NCBI GenBank assembly: GCA_965247055.1
Contig: CBDFGE010000004.1
Coordinates: 248,001 to 312,000 of the forward strand
Reading direction: 5' to 3'
Source: CBDFGE01 sp965247055
GTDB taxonomy: Bacteria > Chloroflexota > Dehalococcoidia > Lucifugimonadales > JAGWBF01
Length of the DNA: 64,000 nucleotides
The notes beneath the pieces were generated by a model that saw nothing but the letters and a program-made list of their open reading frames with translations, was not told where the DNA came from and did no database searches. Shown here one piece after another: positions 52,527 through 62,292 of the stretch. The position numbers were made by a program, and so were the translations under genes. Within the stretch, counting starts at the first letter, position 1. The number at the start of each line of letters is the position of its first letter.

Positions 52527-53732
52527 ATGCCAAAACCGCCCAAGACTAGAATAACCCTCGACAGGCAGCTTGAGCAGCTGCCCAGGGAAGTGGTTTTCTG
52601 CCGCAACTGCGTGGTATCGAACCAGAGGCCCAGGACCCGCTTCAACGAGGAGGGCATATGCTCCGCCTGCCTATGGGCCTATGAGAAGGACCATGCTGTG
52701 GACTGGGACAAGCGGGCTAAGGAGCTTGACGCTCTGTGCGAACGACACCGCAGCAAGGACGGCAGCTTCGACGTGGTCGTACCCGGGAGTGGAGGGAAGG
52801 ACAGCGGTTTTGTGGCCCACCAGCTCAAGCATCGCTATGGAATGCACCCGCTGTGCGTGACCTGGGCGCCCTTTGCTTACACCGACATCGGGTGGCAGAA
52901 CCTGCAGAGCTTCGTGGACTCGGGCTTCACCAACATCATCGGGCAGCCCGACGGCGAGGTGCATCGGAAGCTGTCGAGGCTGGCCTTCGAGCTGAAGGGG
53001 GACCCCTGGGAGCCCTTCAGCTATGGACAAAAGGCGTGGGCCTTCCAGATCGCCTCGAAATTCGGGGTCAAGCTCATCATGTACGGCGAGAACGGCGAGC
53101 TGGAATACGGTGGCACGGAGAAATTCAAGCACCGTCCCAGCCAGGGGCCAGACGACTGGATAGAGGAGCAGTTCAAGGGGGCCACCGTGGACGAGCTGGT
53201 GGCGGTTGGCACGGAGCTGGGGATCGTGAAAGAGCATGAGATACCGGAAGCCGCCCTGCGGATATACAAGGCACCTCCTGTAGAAGTGGTGATGGAGTCG
53301 GGAATCGAGGGGCATTGGTACTCTTACTACCACAAGTGGGTGCCCGAGGAGAACTACTACTACGTCGTCAACCACGCCGGCTTCCAGCCGAACCCCGAAG
53401 GCAGGTCGGAGGGGACGTATACAAAATACGTGAGCCTGGATGACAAGCTGGACGGGTTCCACTGGTACCTTAGCTACATCAAGCTTGGGATGGCAAGGGC
53501 CTCACGGGACGCCCAGCAGGACATCAGGCGCCACCACGTCACGCGGGAAGAGGGCGTGGCCCTGACCCTGCGCTACGATGGGGAGTTCCCCAAGCGCCAT
53601 TTCCAATGGTTCCTTGACTACGTGGACATGACCGAGGACTACTTCTGGGAAGTGTGTGACTACTATCGCTCGCTTTCCAAGGTCTGGAAGAAAGTGAACG
53701 GCGAGTGGAAGCTGATGTACCAGGTCTCCTGA
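52527..53732 (+). CDS. N-acetyl sugar amidotransferase (WbpG/PseA family)
   Basis: 401 residues. A zinc ribbon (CRNCVVSNQRPRTRF...GICSACLW) precedes a PP-loop ATP pyrophosphatase site, VPGSGGKDSGFVAHQLKHRYG. LIMYGENGELEYGG and a long C-terminal part are typical. With HisF2 and HisH2 these enzymes turn an N-acetyl group of a sugar into an acetamidino group, as in 2-acetamido-3-acetamidino-mannuronate or amidinated nonulosonates. Here the target could be the NeuB product or a perosamine derivative. Confidence 0.9.
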   Translation: MPKPPKTRITLDRQLEQLPREVVFCRNCVVSNQRPRTRFNEEGICSACLWAYEKDHAVDWDKRAKELDALCERHRSKDGSFDVVVPGSGGKDSGFVAHQLKHRYGMHPLCVTWAPFAYTDIGWQNLQSFVDSGFTNIIGQPDGEVHRKLSRLAFELKGDPWEPFSYGQKAWAFQIASKFGVKLIMYGENGELEYGGTEKFKHRPSQGPDDWIEEQFKGATVDELVAVGTELGIVKEHEIPEAALRIYKAPPVEVVMESGIEGHWYSYYHKWVPEENYYYVVNHAGFQPNPEGRSEGTYTKYVSLDDKLDGFHWYLSYIKLGMARASRDAQQDIRRHHVTREEGVALTLRYDGEFPKRHFQWFLDYVDMTEDYFWEVCDYYRSLSKVWKKVNGEWKLMYQVS

Positions 53733-53837
53733 GCCGTAGTAGTGTTGGTTCAGAGAGGGCGCCTCGGAGATAATCGGGAGGGCATCGAGAATTCTGGGTG
53801 ATAGAATGAGCTCGGCGACTCGGACGCGACGGACGCA

Positions 53838-55991
53838 ATGGTCTTTGTAGATCGGGTATCGCCGACGTCCCTTTTGTATCTGCTTCCCGCCGCGATGATG
53901 AAGAGGGTTCGGGAGAGGGCCGCGTTCCGGTTCCACTATTTCTCGGCCTCCTCCACCGGCAGGAGGCTGCTGGGTTTCCTCCAGCGCCTGGGACTGATGG
54001 CCGGGGAGGAAGCGGATTTCTCCTGGGCTGACATACAGGATGCCGATGGAGTCCACGTGGGGATGCAATACGAGTTCAGGGACACTCTGCCGCTTTGTAG
54101 CGCAGTGCGGTCGGCGGCCTTCGAGGCAAACTCCCTCGTTGCGAGGTTCGCCACACGTTTTGATAGGGGGCGCCTGCTCCTCTATCTCGAGAAATCCCTC
54201 GACGAGCAGCTCAGGCCGACACTGATGCGCATCTATGTTGTGTCGTGGTATCAGCGGACCCTGGACGGAGCTGGTGGGCATAAAGCGGTGTACTATCTGG
54301 CACGGACCCCGTGGCTCCGCTACCTCCAGGAATATTCGAACGAGCGGGGACTCAACTTGCGTGGCTATATGTCACCGGGACTCCCGGTGGGGGTACTCAG
54401 GAAGAGAGCTTGGATCATGGCAAACAGGCTCACAAAGTTCCTGGTGGTGGCTGGTTTGAGCCGGAGGTCCCGGCCTCCGGTAGGTGGGGTAAGCGCTGAG
54501 GGGCCTCCCTTCGCCGTGGCGATACCCTATAACGGTAAGGGTCTGGCGCCGGACTTGAGCAAGAACAGCGACCTGTTTTGGGTCCCATTTGCCAGGCTCC
54601 TGCCCAATCAGCTCTTGGTCTATTTCTGGCGGGCAGACGATCCTCTGGATGAGTCGAAATACACGGCCTTGCGCGGGATGTCGATTCGTGCGACGGCCGT
54701 CAGAAACTCTGCAAGAGCGGGCACGGCGCTCCCTAGCTGGCCACGGCGGACACATATTCGGAGACTGATTGCGGGGTTGCGCCGGGAGTGGAGATTTCTG
54801 GTGCTCCCCCTGGTGGTCGCGCCGTTTACCACTGGGATCGATCGGTGGATCGCCTTCAAGCTTTTCAATTTCGTGACGCGATACCTCTACTGGTGGTGGT
54901 TCTTTGGAAGTTTTAATGTCAAGCTGCATCTGGATAATGACGATGTGGGAAGTTGGCGTGTGGCTTCCGATCAGGCACTCTCGGACCTTGGGGGGCTGAG
55001 CATGAGCTATCAGCGGTCCGACGAGTCCTTCGCCAGCGTCTTCAGGGCAAGCGCAGTAGACGTGCAGTTCGCTTTCTCTCCAGCCTCGGCCGAGACAGAA
55101 CGTCAGTCACGGTCATACATCGCCCAGTTCGTGGCCAGCGGCTACGTCCACGACCATGCGTTTGCCCTTGTGAAAGACAGGGCAAAACAGGTTCGCAAAC
55201 GACTCCATGACCATGGAGCCCGTTTCATCATCTGTTTCCTTGATGAGGGCTCGGTAGATGACAAACGCTGGGGTGCCCCTCACGAATTCCGAGGTGAGAA
55301 CTACCGCTATCTTCTGGACAAACTCCTGTCCGATCCCACCCTTGGCCTGATCTTTAAACCTAAGAAGCCGGCTGACCTTCGCAGGCGCCTCGGACCGGTT
55401 TCCGACCTACTGGACGCTGGTTTGGGGACCGGTCGCTGCTATATCTACGACGAGGGCATCGCGTCTACTGAGGCCTTTCCGTGCGAGGCGAGCTCAGCGT
55501 CCGACGTTTCCATTGGCATCCTCTTCGGATCGACTGCGGCAACCGAGTGTGCTCTAGCGGGCACTCCGAGTCTGCTGATAGACAGGGAACTGGTGACCCA
55601 CCATCCTCTTTATGTGCTTGGCGAGGGTCGCGTCGTTTTCCAGCATTGGGATCATCTGTGGCGAGTGCTCAGGGACTATCGTCATGATCCCGAATCCGTG
55701 CCTGGGTTTGGAGACTGGTCACCCATATTGGACACCCTGGACCAGTTTCGAGATGGGAGAGCCGGGGAGAGAATGGGAGAGTACATCAGTTGGCTCTCGG
55801 AGGGCCTGGCCGAAGGATTGAACCGTGACGAAGCGTTGGATCTGGCGTGCGCCCGATATACCGCTAGGTGGGGCCACGACAAGGTAGTTGCGCTTCGGAC
55901 CGATCCCGTGATCGCCGATGGAGCCACACGGGCCAAGGGGGCTCCCCTCCATGCCAGTGCCGTAAGAGGAGGAGGAGAGGGGCTAGAGTAA
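53838..55991 (+). CDS. Large glycan-biosynthesis protein, GT-B-like, family not identified
   Basis: 717 residues, weak start context. I do not recognise a family. A basic region with one or two hydrophobic stretches (FLVLPLVVAPF, YLYWWWFFGSFNV, about 320-355) is followed by VASDQALSDLGG...SYQRSDESFAS and, later, GILFGSTAATECALAGTPSLLIDREL, which is like the nucleotide-sugar-binding half of GT-B capsule transferases. The next gene's ATG overlaps its stop by one base. Possibly a capsule-type transferase or a glycerophosphotransferase-like enzyme. The protein at 62293-64000 shares the same late motif pattern. Confidence 0.6.
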   Translation: MVFVDRVSPTSLLYLLPAAMMKRVRERAAFRFHYFSASSTGRRLLGFLQRLGLMAGEEADFSWADIQDADGVHVGMQYEFRDTLPLCSAVRSAAFEANSLVARFATRFDRGRLLLYLEKSLDEQLRPTLMRIYVVSWYQRTLDGAGGHKAVYYLARTPWLRYLQEYSNERGLNLRGYMSPGLPVGVLRKRAWIMANRLTKFLVVAGLSRRSRPPVGGVSAEGPPFAVAIPYNGKGLAPDLSKNSDLFWVPFARLLPNQLLVYFWRADDPLDESKYTALRGMSIRATAVRNSARAGTALPSWPRRTHIRRLIAGLRREWRFLVLPLVVAPFTTGIDRWIAFKLFNFVTRYLYWWWFFGSFNVKLHLDNDDVGSWRVASDQALSDLGGLSMSYQRSDESFASVFRASAVDVQFAFSPASAETERQSRSYIAQFVASGYVHDHAFALVKDRAKQVRKRLHDHGARFIICFLDEGSVDDKRWGAPHEFRGENYRYLLDKLLSDPTLGLIFKPKKPADLRRRLGPVSDLLDAGLGTGRCYIYDEGIASTEAFPCEASSASDVSIGILFGSTAATECALAGTPSLLIDRELVTHHPLYVLGEGRVVFQHWDHLWRVLRDYRHDPESVPGFGDWSPILDTLDQFRDGRAGERMGEYISWLSEGLAEGLNRDEALDLACARYTARWGHDKVVALRTDPVIADGATRAKGAPLHASAVRGGGEGLE

Positions 55992-56989
55992 TGAATAACA
56001 ACCTGCCGAAGGTGTCCGTGGTCTTTCCGGTGTATAACGAGGAAGGGAACCTGGAAGTGCTGTATGAGCGTGTGCAGGAGGCCTTCTCCAACGCAAACGT
56101 CGCCTATGAGATGGTGTTTGTGGATGACTGTAGCAGCGACGGCTCGTTGGAGATCATCAAGCGGTTATCTCTGAGGGACCCGGGCGTCCGGTACGTCTCT
56201 CTGTCGCGGAATTTTGGCCACCAGGGCGCCCTCTTCGCCGGGATGAGCTATGCTTCAGGTGACGCTGTCATTACCATGGACTCAGACCTGCAACATCCTC
56301 CTTCTCTGATCCCCGAGATGGTAGCTCTCTGGCTGCGGGAGTTCGAGGTAGTTTACACAACCAAGCGGAATCAGAGTATCTCAGGCCTGACGGGCCTACA
56401 GGTCAAGCTGTTCTACTGGACCATGTCCAAAGCCTCTGGGCTCAAGTTAGCCTTCGGCCAGTCGGACTTCCGCCTGATGGACCGCAAGGTCGTTGATGTG
56501 CTATTGAGCATCCCAGAGCACCGGAAGTTCCTGAGGGGCATGGTGGACTGGACAGGGTTCCGCCAGATGGGCCTGGCATACGATGTGCCGGAGCGTTACA
56601 GCGGTGAGACCAAGTTTTCCTACAGAGCACGGTGGCCCATGGCCGTAGATGGGATTCTGTCTTTCTCTACCCTTCCTCTACGCTGGATGCTCGTAGCTGG
56701 GCTGATCATAGCGTCGCTATCGCTCCTGTACGCAGGGGTGATGGTGGTCCTGGGTGTGTTGTCCCTGTTCCATGCGGGGATCGACCTCACTCCTGGATGG
56801 GCCACCCTGGCGGTTGCAGTTACATTCTTCGGTGGGGTCCAGTTGATCGCCGTTGGTGTGCTGGGAGAGTATATCGGCCGTATCTATGAGGAGACCAAGG
56901 GCCGCCCAGTATTCATCGTCAGGGAGGAGTCTGATACTGGTGTCGTCAGAGAGCCCGAGGCAGGCCAGTTGCCTCGGCGACATATGTGA
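55991..56989 (+). CDS. Family 2 glycosyltransferase, polyprenyl-phosphate type (DPM1/GtrB-like)
   Basis: 332 residues from ATG 55991. The GT2 domain has VSVVFPVYNEEGNLEVLYERV, VFVDDCSSDGS, SRNFGHQGALFAGMSYASGDAVITMDSDLQHPP (the DxD-type motif is DSD) and FRLMDRKVVDVLLSI. Two C-terminal membrane helices (about 235-260 and 270-300) mark the GtrB/ArnC branch, which moves a sugar to undecaprenyl phosphate. It could charge the lipid donor used by the membrane glycosyltransferase at 60186-62219. Confidence 0.92.
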   Translation: MNNNLPKVSVVFPVYNEEGNLEVLYERVQEAFSNANVAYEMVFVDDCSSDGSLEIIKRLSLRDPGVRYVSLSRNFGHQGALFAGMSYASGDAVITMDSDLQHPPSLIPEMVALWLREFEVVYTTKRNQSISGLTGLQVKLFYWTMSKASGLKLAFGQSDFRLMDRKVVDVLLSIPEHRKFLRGMVDWTGFRQMGLAYDVPERYSGETKFSYRARWPMAVDGILSFSTLPLRWMLVAGLIIASLSLLYAGVMVVLGVLSLFHAGIDLTPGWATLAVAVTFFGGVQLIAVGVLGEYIGRIYEETKGRPVFIVREESDTGVVREPEAGQLPRRHM

Positions 56990-57127
56990 GGCTCTATAGC
57001 CGGCGGGTTTTCGACTGGAGAGGTGCTGGACTTTCAGATGGAACGGGATGCAGGCGGTTGGCGGCCGATGGCGCTGAATCATCCACGGGTTACAAAAGTT
57101 CCATTCGCTGCGGGATGGTTTTGAGCG

Positions 57128-58168
57128 ATGAGAGATGAGCCGGTCCTCATGAACCTCCTCTGCTGCCCGGCGTGTCAGGGTGAGCTACTGCTCCAGGACA
57201 GCGCAGATATCTCCTCCGACGGGCATATCATGACCGGTGCGCTGAAGTGCGTACCCTGCGACGCAATCTATCCGATACTGGGCGGTGTCCCCAGGTTCAC
57301 ACCCCGATCGCTCGCCAACGATGTCTCTAGGACGGTTGATGGTTTCGGTTACGAATGGCAGCACGCCAATCCCCTCATCCAGAATAAGCGAATGACCAGC
57401 GCGGAGACTTTCCTGGATTTCATTGATCCAGTCCAACCTGACTACTTCAGAGGGAAGACTGTCCTTGACGCGGGTTGTGGTTCCGGGCGGTTTACCTACT
57501 GGGCACAGCAGTGGGGAGCAGATGCTGTAGTTGGAGTAGACCTTAGCGAGTCTGTCAATGCCGCCTTTCAGAACACGAGATCCTTCCCCAATGTCCTGAT
57601 CATTCAAGCCGATCTGTTCTCGTTACCGCTACGACAGAGCTTCGATTACGTCTTTAGCGTGGGCGTATTACAATTTACGCCCGACCCACGCCGTGCTTTC
57701 GACCTTATTGTCTCACGCCTGAAGCACGGCGGAGGAGTGAGTGCTTGGGTTTATAGCAGGGAGAACAACGGCTGGATCATCTATCTGCTCAATCCGGTTC
57801 GCCGCAATCTTACGAGCCGCCTGCCCCACAAGGTCTTGCTCCTGATGTCGTACGGGATCGCGGCGCCGATGTTCCTGGCCTTGAAAGGCGTTTACGGGCC
57901 GGTCGGAAGGTTCCGGCGGCTTGCACCCTTTCGACGATGCCTGTTCTATTTTGATTACCTCAACTTCTTGAGTAAGTTTGGATACCACGAGCAGACCTAT
58001 GTCATATTCGACCATCTGGCACCCAACATTGCGGACTACATCTCCCACGATCACTTCTTGATGTGGTTTGAGGAGGATGGATTGAAGGATATTGCCATCA
58101 CCTCTCGAACCGGAAACGGCTGGCGGGGATTTGGCGTTCGACCACCGCTGACTAGTGGAGTGGCGTAG
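57128..58168 (+). CDS. Class I SAM methyltransferase with Trm112-like zinc ribbon
   Basis: 346 residues. The N-terminus has a Trm112-like ribbon: LLCCPACQGELLL...ALKCVPCDAIYPILGGVPRFTP (two Cys-x2-Cys pairs). The methyltransferase core follows: TVLDAGCGSGRFTYWAQQWGADAVVGVDLS (motif I and acidic loop) and FDYVFSVGVLQFTPDPRRAFDLIVSRLKHGG. The C-terminal third is hydrophobic in places (VLLLMSYGIAAPMFLALKG). It probably methylates a lipid-linked or sugar substrate of this locus. Confidence 0.87.
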   Translation: MRDEPVLMNLLCCPACQGELLLQDSADISSDGHIMTGALKCVPCDAIYPILGGVPRFTPRSLANDVSRTVDGFGYEWQHANPLIQNKRMTSAETFLDFIDPVQPDYFRGKTVLDAGCGSGRFTYWAQQWGADAVVGVDLSESVNAAFQNTRSFPNVLIIQADLFSLPLRQSFDYVFSVGVLQFTPDPRRAFDLIVSRLKHGGGVSAWVYSRENNGWIIYLLNPVRRNLTSRLPHKVLLLMSYGIAAPMFLALKGVYGPVGRFRRLAPFRRCLFYFDYLNFLSKFGYHEQTYVIFDHLAPNIADYISHDHFLMWFEEDGLKDIAITSRTGNGWRGFGVRPPLTSGVA

Positions 58169-58261
58169 CCCTTTCTCGCTCCCGTTCATAAGCGGAATGA
58201 GCATGTCCCGATGGCGGGGGCCCAAGCACTGGACAGTAAGCGATAAATCAGGTAGTAGAGA

Positions 58262-59128
58262 TTGCAACGTACATTGAAAGAAAGATGCCCGGTCTGTGGC
58301 AACGATGGATTTAAGCCCCTGTACGCGCAGCTGGTCAAGTGCGAAAACTGCGATTTCGTCACGGCTGATGTCGCTTCGAGCGAGCAGGAGCTGCTGGAAC
58401 TGTACGGGCCGGAGTACTTCCGTGGGGACGAATATGCGGACTACCTGGGCGACAAGGCGGTCATCCAGAAAAATCTCCGGCGCTGGCTGCGCACCATCCG
58501 TGAGTACGTGCCCAGCGGTTCCCTGGTGGAAGTCGGTAGTGCCTACGGCTTCTTTCTGGAGCTGGCCCAGGAATACTTTCAGGTCCGAGGATACGACGTC
58601 TCGGAAGAGGCTGTCGAATATGCCAACACCGTCCTAGGAGTGACTGTTCAGTGTCAGGATTTTCTATCAGACGACCTGCTGACCGCTGGCTCCGTTGATG
58701 CGGTTGCGACGTGGGATGTCATCGAGCATCTGGAGGCGCCCGGCCCCTTTATCGAGCGGTCGGCCCAGGTGCTTCGCCCGGGAGGATATCTGTTTCTGAC
58801 CACCGGAGACATTGACTCGTGGGTTGCGCGCCGGCAGGGGCGCGGCTGGCGTCTGATTCATCCACCTACCCACCTCCAGTACTTCTCGCGAAAGACCATC
58901 AGCCGTCTGCTGACTCTTAAAGGTTTTGAGGTGGTACGAGTCCTGTATCCCGGATACTGGAGGAGTATAGAGCAGATCCTGCACGGCCTATTTGCATTCG
59001 GGAATCACCGGAGACCCTCGGTGACATACCGGATTCTCAGAAAATTGCTGCCGCAGAAGACCGGGATCTACATAAACACCTTCGACATTATGTACGTGGT
59101 GGCGCGCAAGGGAGGGGAGGGGAGATAG
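58262..59128 (+). CDS. SAM methyltransferase with N-terminal zinc ribbon
   Basis: 288 residues, TTG start at 58262. The ribbon is CPVCGNDGFKPLYAQLVKCENCDFV. The core has GSLVEVGSAYGFFLELAQEYF, VATWDVIEHLEAPGPFIERSAQVLRPGGYLFLTTGD and IHPPTHLQYFSRKTISRLL, a motif set common in Methyltransf_23-type enzymes of glycan clusters. It lies 94 bases after another methyltransferase and six before the deacetylase. Confidence 0.87.
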   Translation: MQRTLKERCPVCGNDGFKPLYAQLVKCENCDFVTADVASSEQELLELYGPEYFRGDEYADYLGDKAVIQKNLRRWLRTIREYVPSGSLVEVGSAYGFFLELAQEYFQVRGYDVSEEAVEYANTVLGVTVQCQDFLSDDLLTAGSVDAVATWDVIEHLEAPGPFIERSAQVLRPGGYLFLTTGDIDSWVARRQGRGWRLIHPPTHLQYFSRKTISRLLTLKGFEVVRVLYPGYWRSIEQILHGLFAFGNHRRPSVTYRILRKLLPQKTGIYINTFDIMYVVARKGGEGR

Positions 59129-59133
59129 CCGGT

Positions 59134-60132
59134 ATGTCACAGGCTAACAAACGGATGTTGATTGTCCATGCAGATGACCTGGGGTTGGCGGGTCCTTTCA
59201 ACGAGGGGGTAAGGGAGGCTTACAAGAACGGCCTGCTGACCAGTACCAGCGTGAGGAGTAATGGGTCGACCTTTGAAGAGGCCGTTGATGAGATCATTCC
59301 GGATTGCCCGGGTCTGGGAGTTGGTATACATCTGAACATAGTTGAAGGACGGAGCCAGAGGGCGAATATCGGGAAGGCCACAAGGATTTACGACTCTGAA
59401 GGTTACTATAAAGCTTCCTTCTCGAGCTTATTCCGTGCTTATCTCTCTGGAGACGAATCAACCTTCGTGGAAGTGGAGGCTGATTGCCGGACCCAGATCG
59501 AGATGGTCCTTGCCCGGGGGATAACTCCAGACCATCTGAGCACCCACCGGCACTCGCATGGTATACCTGCTATGTTCGAGACCCTGTGTAAGCTCGCGAG
59601 GGAGTATAAGATCCCCTTTGTCCGGCTCCCCAGAGAGCGGTTTTATGTGGCTGAAGGGATTGGCTTTCACCTGGGCATCTGGTATCCGATAAACGTGGCA
59701 AAGCACTTTCTGCTGAACGTCCTGTCTCGAAGGAATGCCGCCACGGCAAAACGCCTTGGCGTCCGTACCAACGACTACCTGGTAGGGGTCACATATACGG
59801 GGCACATGACCGCCAGGACCTTAAGCGCTGGTCTGGCTTCGCTCTCTTCAGCGAGGTCGGGTATAGTCGAGGTGTTGCTACATCCGTGCAAGGTGCTGCC
59901 GGACCGAAACGAAAAGTACATTTCTCCATACTTGGGGTGGTACGTAGCTAGTTCGGCCCGGACAGCTGAGCTTTCCGCACTGCTCGACCCGAATGCCCGG
60001 CGGCTCATGGAGGAGGACGGTTGGGAATTGACGTCTTATTCCAGGCTGGCGGCAAATGCCGCGGGTGACAACTCGTCTTCAGTGGTTATACCGGTGGATT
60101 CGAGTTGTCCTGGGAGACGGGGCGGACAGTGA
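59134..60132 (+). CDS. ChbG/HpnK (YdjC) family carbohydrate deacetylase
   Basis: 332 residues. LIVHADDLGLAGPFNEGVREAYKNGLLTSTSVRSNG holds the paired Asp metal site; GVGIHLNIVEG and DHLSTHRHSHGIP add the His ligands; VEVLLHPC is near the end. The family removes acetyl groups from N-acetylated oligosaccharides or lipid-linked sugars. In this locus it may deacetylate a lipid-linked amino sugar. Confidence 0.88.
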   Translation: MSQANKRMLIVHADDLGLAGPFNEGVREAYKNGLLTSTSVRSNGSTFEEAVDEIIPDCPGLGVGIHLNIVEGRSQRANIGKATRIYDSEGYYKASFSSLFRAYLSGDESTFVEVEADCRTQIEMVLARGITPDHLSTHRHSHGIPAMFETLCKLAREYKIPFVRLPRERFYVAEGIGFHLGIWYPINVAKHFLLNVLSRRNAATAKRLGVRTNDYLVGVTYTGHMTARTLSAGLASLSSARSGIVEVLLHPCKVLPDRNEKYISPYLGWYVASSARTAELSALLDPNARRLMEEDGWELTSYSRLAANAAGDNSSSVVIPVDSSCPGRRGGQ

Positions 60133-60185
60133 CCGCACTCTTGTGCTGCATGTGATGCCTCTTCGAGCGAAGGACCAAGCCCGCA

Positions 60186-62219
60186 TTGTCTGCTAGTGAC
60201 GCAAACATCGTGACCACATTGCCGTTAGCCAGGCTTCGGCTATCACGGAGGAGGGTTTATGTTCTCCTTATAGCGATAGCGCTGGTGCTGGTGCCGATGA
60301 TTTATGACTTGCCTCTCGTTGGTCTAGGTATTGAGGACCTCAACCAGGTGCGGCACTTTGCCCTGGATGACCAGCTATTGTACGAGTATCACGGACATTA
60401 CGAACGAGGCCCATTGAATGCGCCGTTATTTGATAACCCAAATATCTATCCCAAGGTATTTTACAACATCGCTGGAGTCCTCCTATATCCCTATACAGCC
60501 ATAGCTGGCGAAGACTTCCAGGTGGTCTTGATCACCTGGCGGGTGCTAAATATGCTGGCTGCCGTCGGCGCCGTGATAGTCCTTTTCTTCCTTGCCAGAC
60601 TGGTATTCCGGTCTGATGCTGTGGCCCTCCTGGGTGCGTTGGGGTTTGCATTCACCCCTACGTTCCTGAACTGGACAACAACTGTAAGGCCAAACACACT
60701 GGAGCTATTCCTGATTTTCGCCACATTGTTCGCTTGTATACGTTTGATCGAGGGATTCTCCTATAGGACCTTCCTTATCGCCGCAGTTCTGGGCGCTTTG
60801 ACGTTTTCCACAAAGTATGGAGGGTGGCCCTTTGTCGGACTATTGCCCGCGCTAGCCTTATATGTGATCTGGCGAAGCCAGCACACGGGACGTGGTTGGA
60901 CTAATGTCGCTGAAAGGCAGGTCAGACTCTTTCGCAGAGCCGTGCCTTTCCTGGTCATAGGCGTCGCTGTCTTAGGTGGAGGACTGGGCTGGCTGCTATT
61001 CACAAACTCGGGGGATACGGTAGCCCTCGTTTTGGATGTATCGGCCAAAGGCTTCCCACCGGATAAGCTCGAGAGGGCTCCGGAATACCTGAATGCCTGG
61101 AGCTGGCTGCTTGATGTCGTGGCTTTCGGCGGCCTGCTGGTGTGCGCCATACTTATCGGCGTATTGATAGCGGTCTGGAGGTTCTCTAGAAGGTGGACCT
61201 CGGCCGAGACCATACAGTCGAATGTTGCGCTGTACATTTTCCTAGCCGGTTGGTTAGTGGCCCAGGTTCTCTTGATTTACGCCATAGTGTTCTTCGCCAG
61301 TGGCCCCGTGTATCTGGCTCATCCGGAATATCTTGTGTCCCAGGGCGGCTATATGGTCTACTACACCGCCCTTGGCGGTGGCTCCGGGCAATCAGAGTTG
61401 CCGGGCTTTCTGGAGAGTTTCCGGATTTTTGCCACGCGGTTCCATCCCGGGTGGATTGGATTCGTTGCGCTCCTTGCGTACGCCGCGTACCGCGAGTTCT
61501 GGGGAAAGCACCTGACCGACACAAGGCGGACTCAGCGATTGTTTCTATGGCTCTTTGCCGCGATTATCATTGTAATGGTTCTTGTGACCAGACAGACTGC
61601 GATACGGCACGTACTCTCAGCTCTCGGGATCCTGTACCTCCTGGTAGCCGCTGCCATAATCCCCAACCTGAATGTATTCCATAAACCAAACACGTGGAGA
61701 ATCGTGCGGTCGGGCGCCGTCCCGGTGCTCGCGCTTGTGGGCGTTCTGGTCGTTTTTCACGCCAGTGAGGCCTCTGGAGATTGGGACTATAAAATGTCCA
61801 AACCCCTCGACACGGGACTTGAGGTGGGTGATTGGCTTCAAGAACGGTATCCGGAGGACGTACGGATCATGACGGACTGGGATACGTTTTACATCCCCCC
61901 TTATTTTGTTCAGACTTCCAGCGTTACCCCGTTCGAGAGGAAAGAACGGCGAGACGCCTATAAAGCTGGGGCAGTCCGGGATGTGATAGTTTCGTTTGAT
62001 CCGGATGTGATCGTCATTTCCCATCCTCAAGGGTTTTATGAGTTCGTTAACGTGCTACCTCTCCTGACATCCGATCCGGTCATAGAAAGCCGTGACTACA
62101 AGTTGGTCAAGCAGTTTGATTACGACCGTGCGGACCGGCAGCGCTATGGTTACGAACACGTGCTGGTGTATGAGAAGGGTTCTTTAAGCTCCCGGTTATC
62201 GAAAAGGCCAGCCGAATGA
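60186..62219 (+). CDS. Polytopic membrane glycosyltransferase (GT39/ArnT-like)
   Basis: 677 residues, TTG start at 60186 (GTG 60210 is an alternative). About eleven helices occupy residues 25-520. The first loop has GIEDLNQVRHFALDDQLLYEYHGHYERG, with the acidic pair used by lipid-phosphate-sugar transferases. RNMVTRQTAIRHV-like basic loops and an extracytoplasmic C-terminal domain (WLQERYPEDVRIMTDW, DVIVISHPQGFYEFV) follow. It should transfer a sugar from a polyprenyl-phosphate donor outside the membrane; the GT2 protein at 55991 could make the donor. Confidence 0.85.
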   Translation: MSASDANIVTTLPLARLRLSRRRVYVLLIAIALVLVPMIYDLPLVGLGIEDLNQVRHFALDDQLLYEYHGHYERGPLNAPLFDNPNIYPKVFYNIAGVLLYPYTAIAGEDFQVVLITWRVLNMLAAVGAVIVLFFLARLVFRSDAVALLGALGFAFTPTFLNWTTTVRPNTLELFLIFATLFACIRLIEGFSYRTFLIAAVLGALTFSTKYGGWPFVGLLPALALYVIWRSQHTGRGWTNVAERQVRLFRRAVPFLVIGVAVLGGGLGWLLFTNSGDTVALVLDVSAKGFPPDKLERAPEYLNAWSWLLDVVAFGGLLVCAILIGVLIAVWRFSRRWTSAETIQSNVALYIFLAGWLVAQVLLIYAIVFFASGPVYLAHPEYLVSQGGYMVYYTALGGGSGQSELPGFLESFRIFATRFHPGWIGFVALLAYAAYREFWGKHLTDTRRTQRLFLWLFAAIIIVMVLVTRQTAIRHVLSALGILYLLVAAAIIPNLNVFHKPNTWRIVRSGAVPVLALVGVLVVFHASEASGDWDYKMSKPLDTGLEVGDWLQERYPEDVRIMTDWDTFYIPPYFVQTSSVTPFERKERRDAYKAGAVRDVIVSFDPDVIVISHPQGFYEFVNVLPLLTSDPVIESRDYKLVKQFDYDRADRQRYGYEHVLVYEKGSLSSRLSKRPAE

Positions 62220-62292
62220 TGCATGACGGGGTCATGCGCACGTACAGGGCCATCACCGATAACTAGAACGGTCCTACAGCAACAACCCTCCA

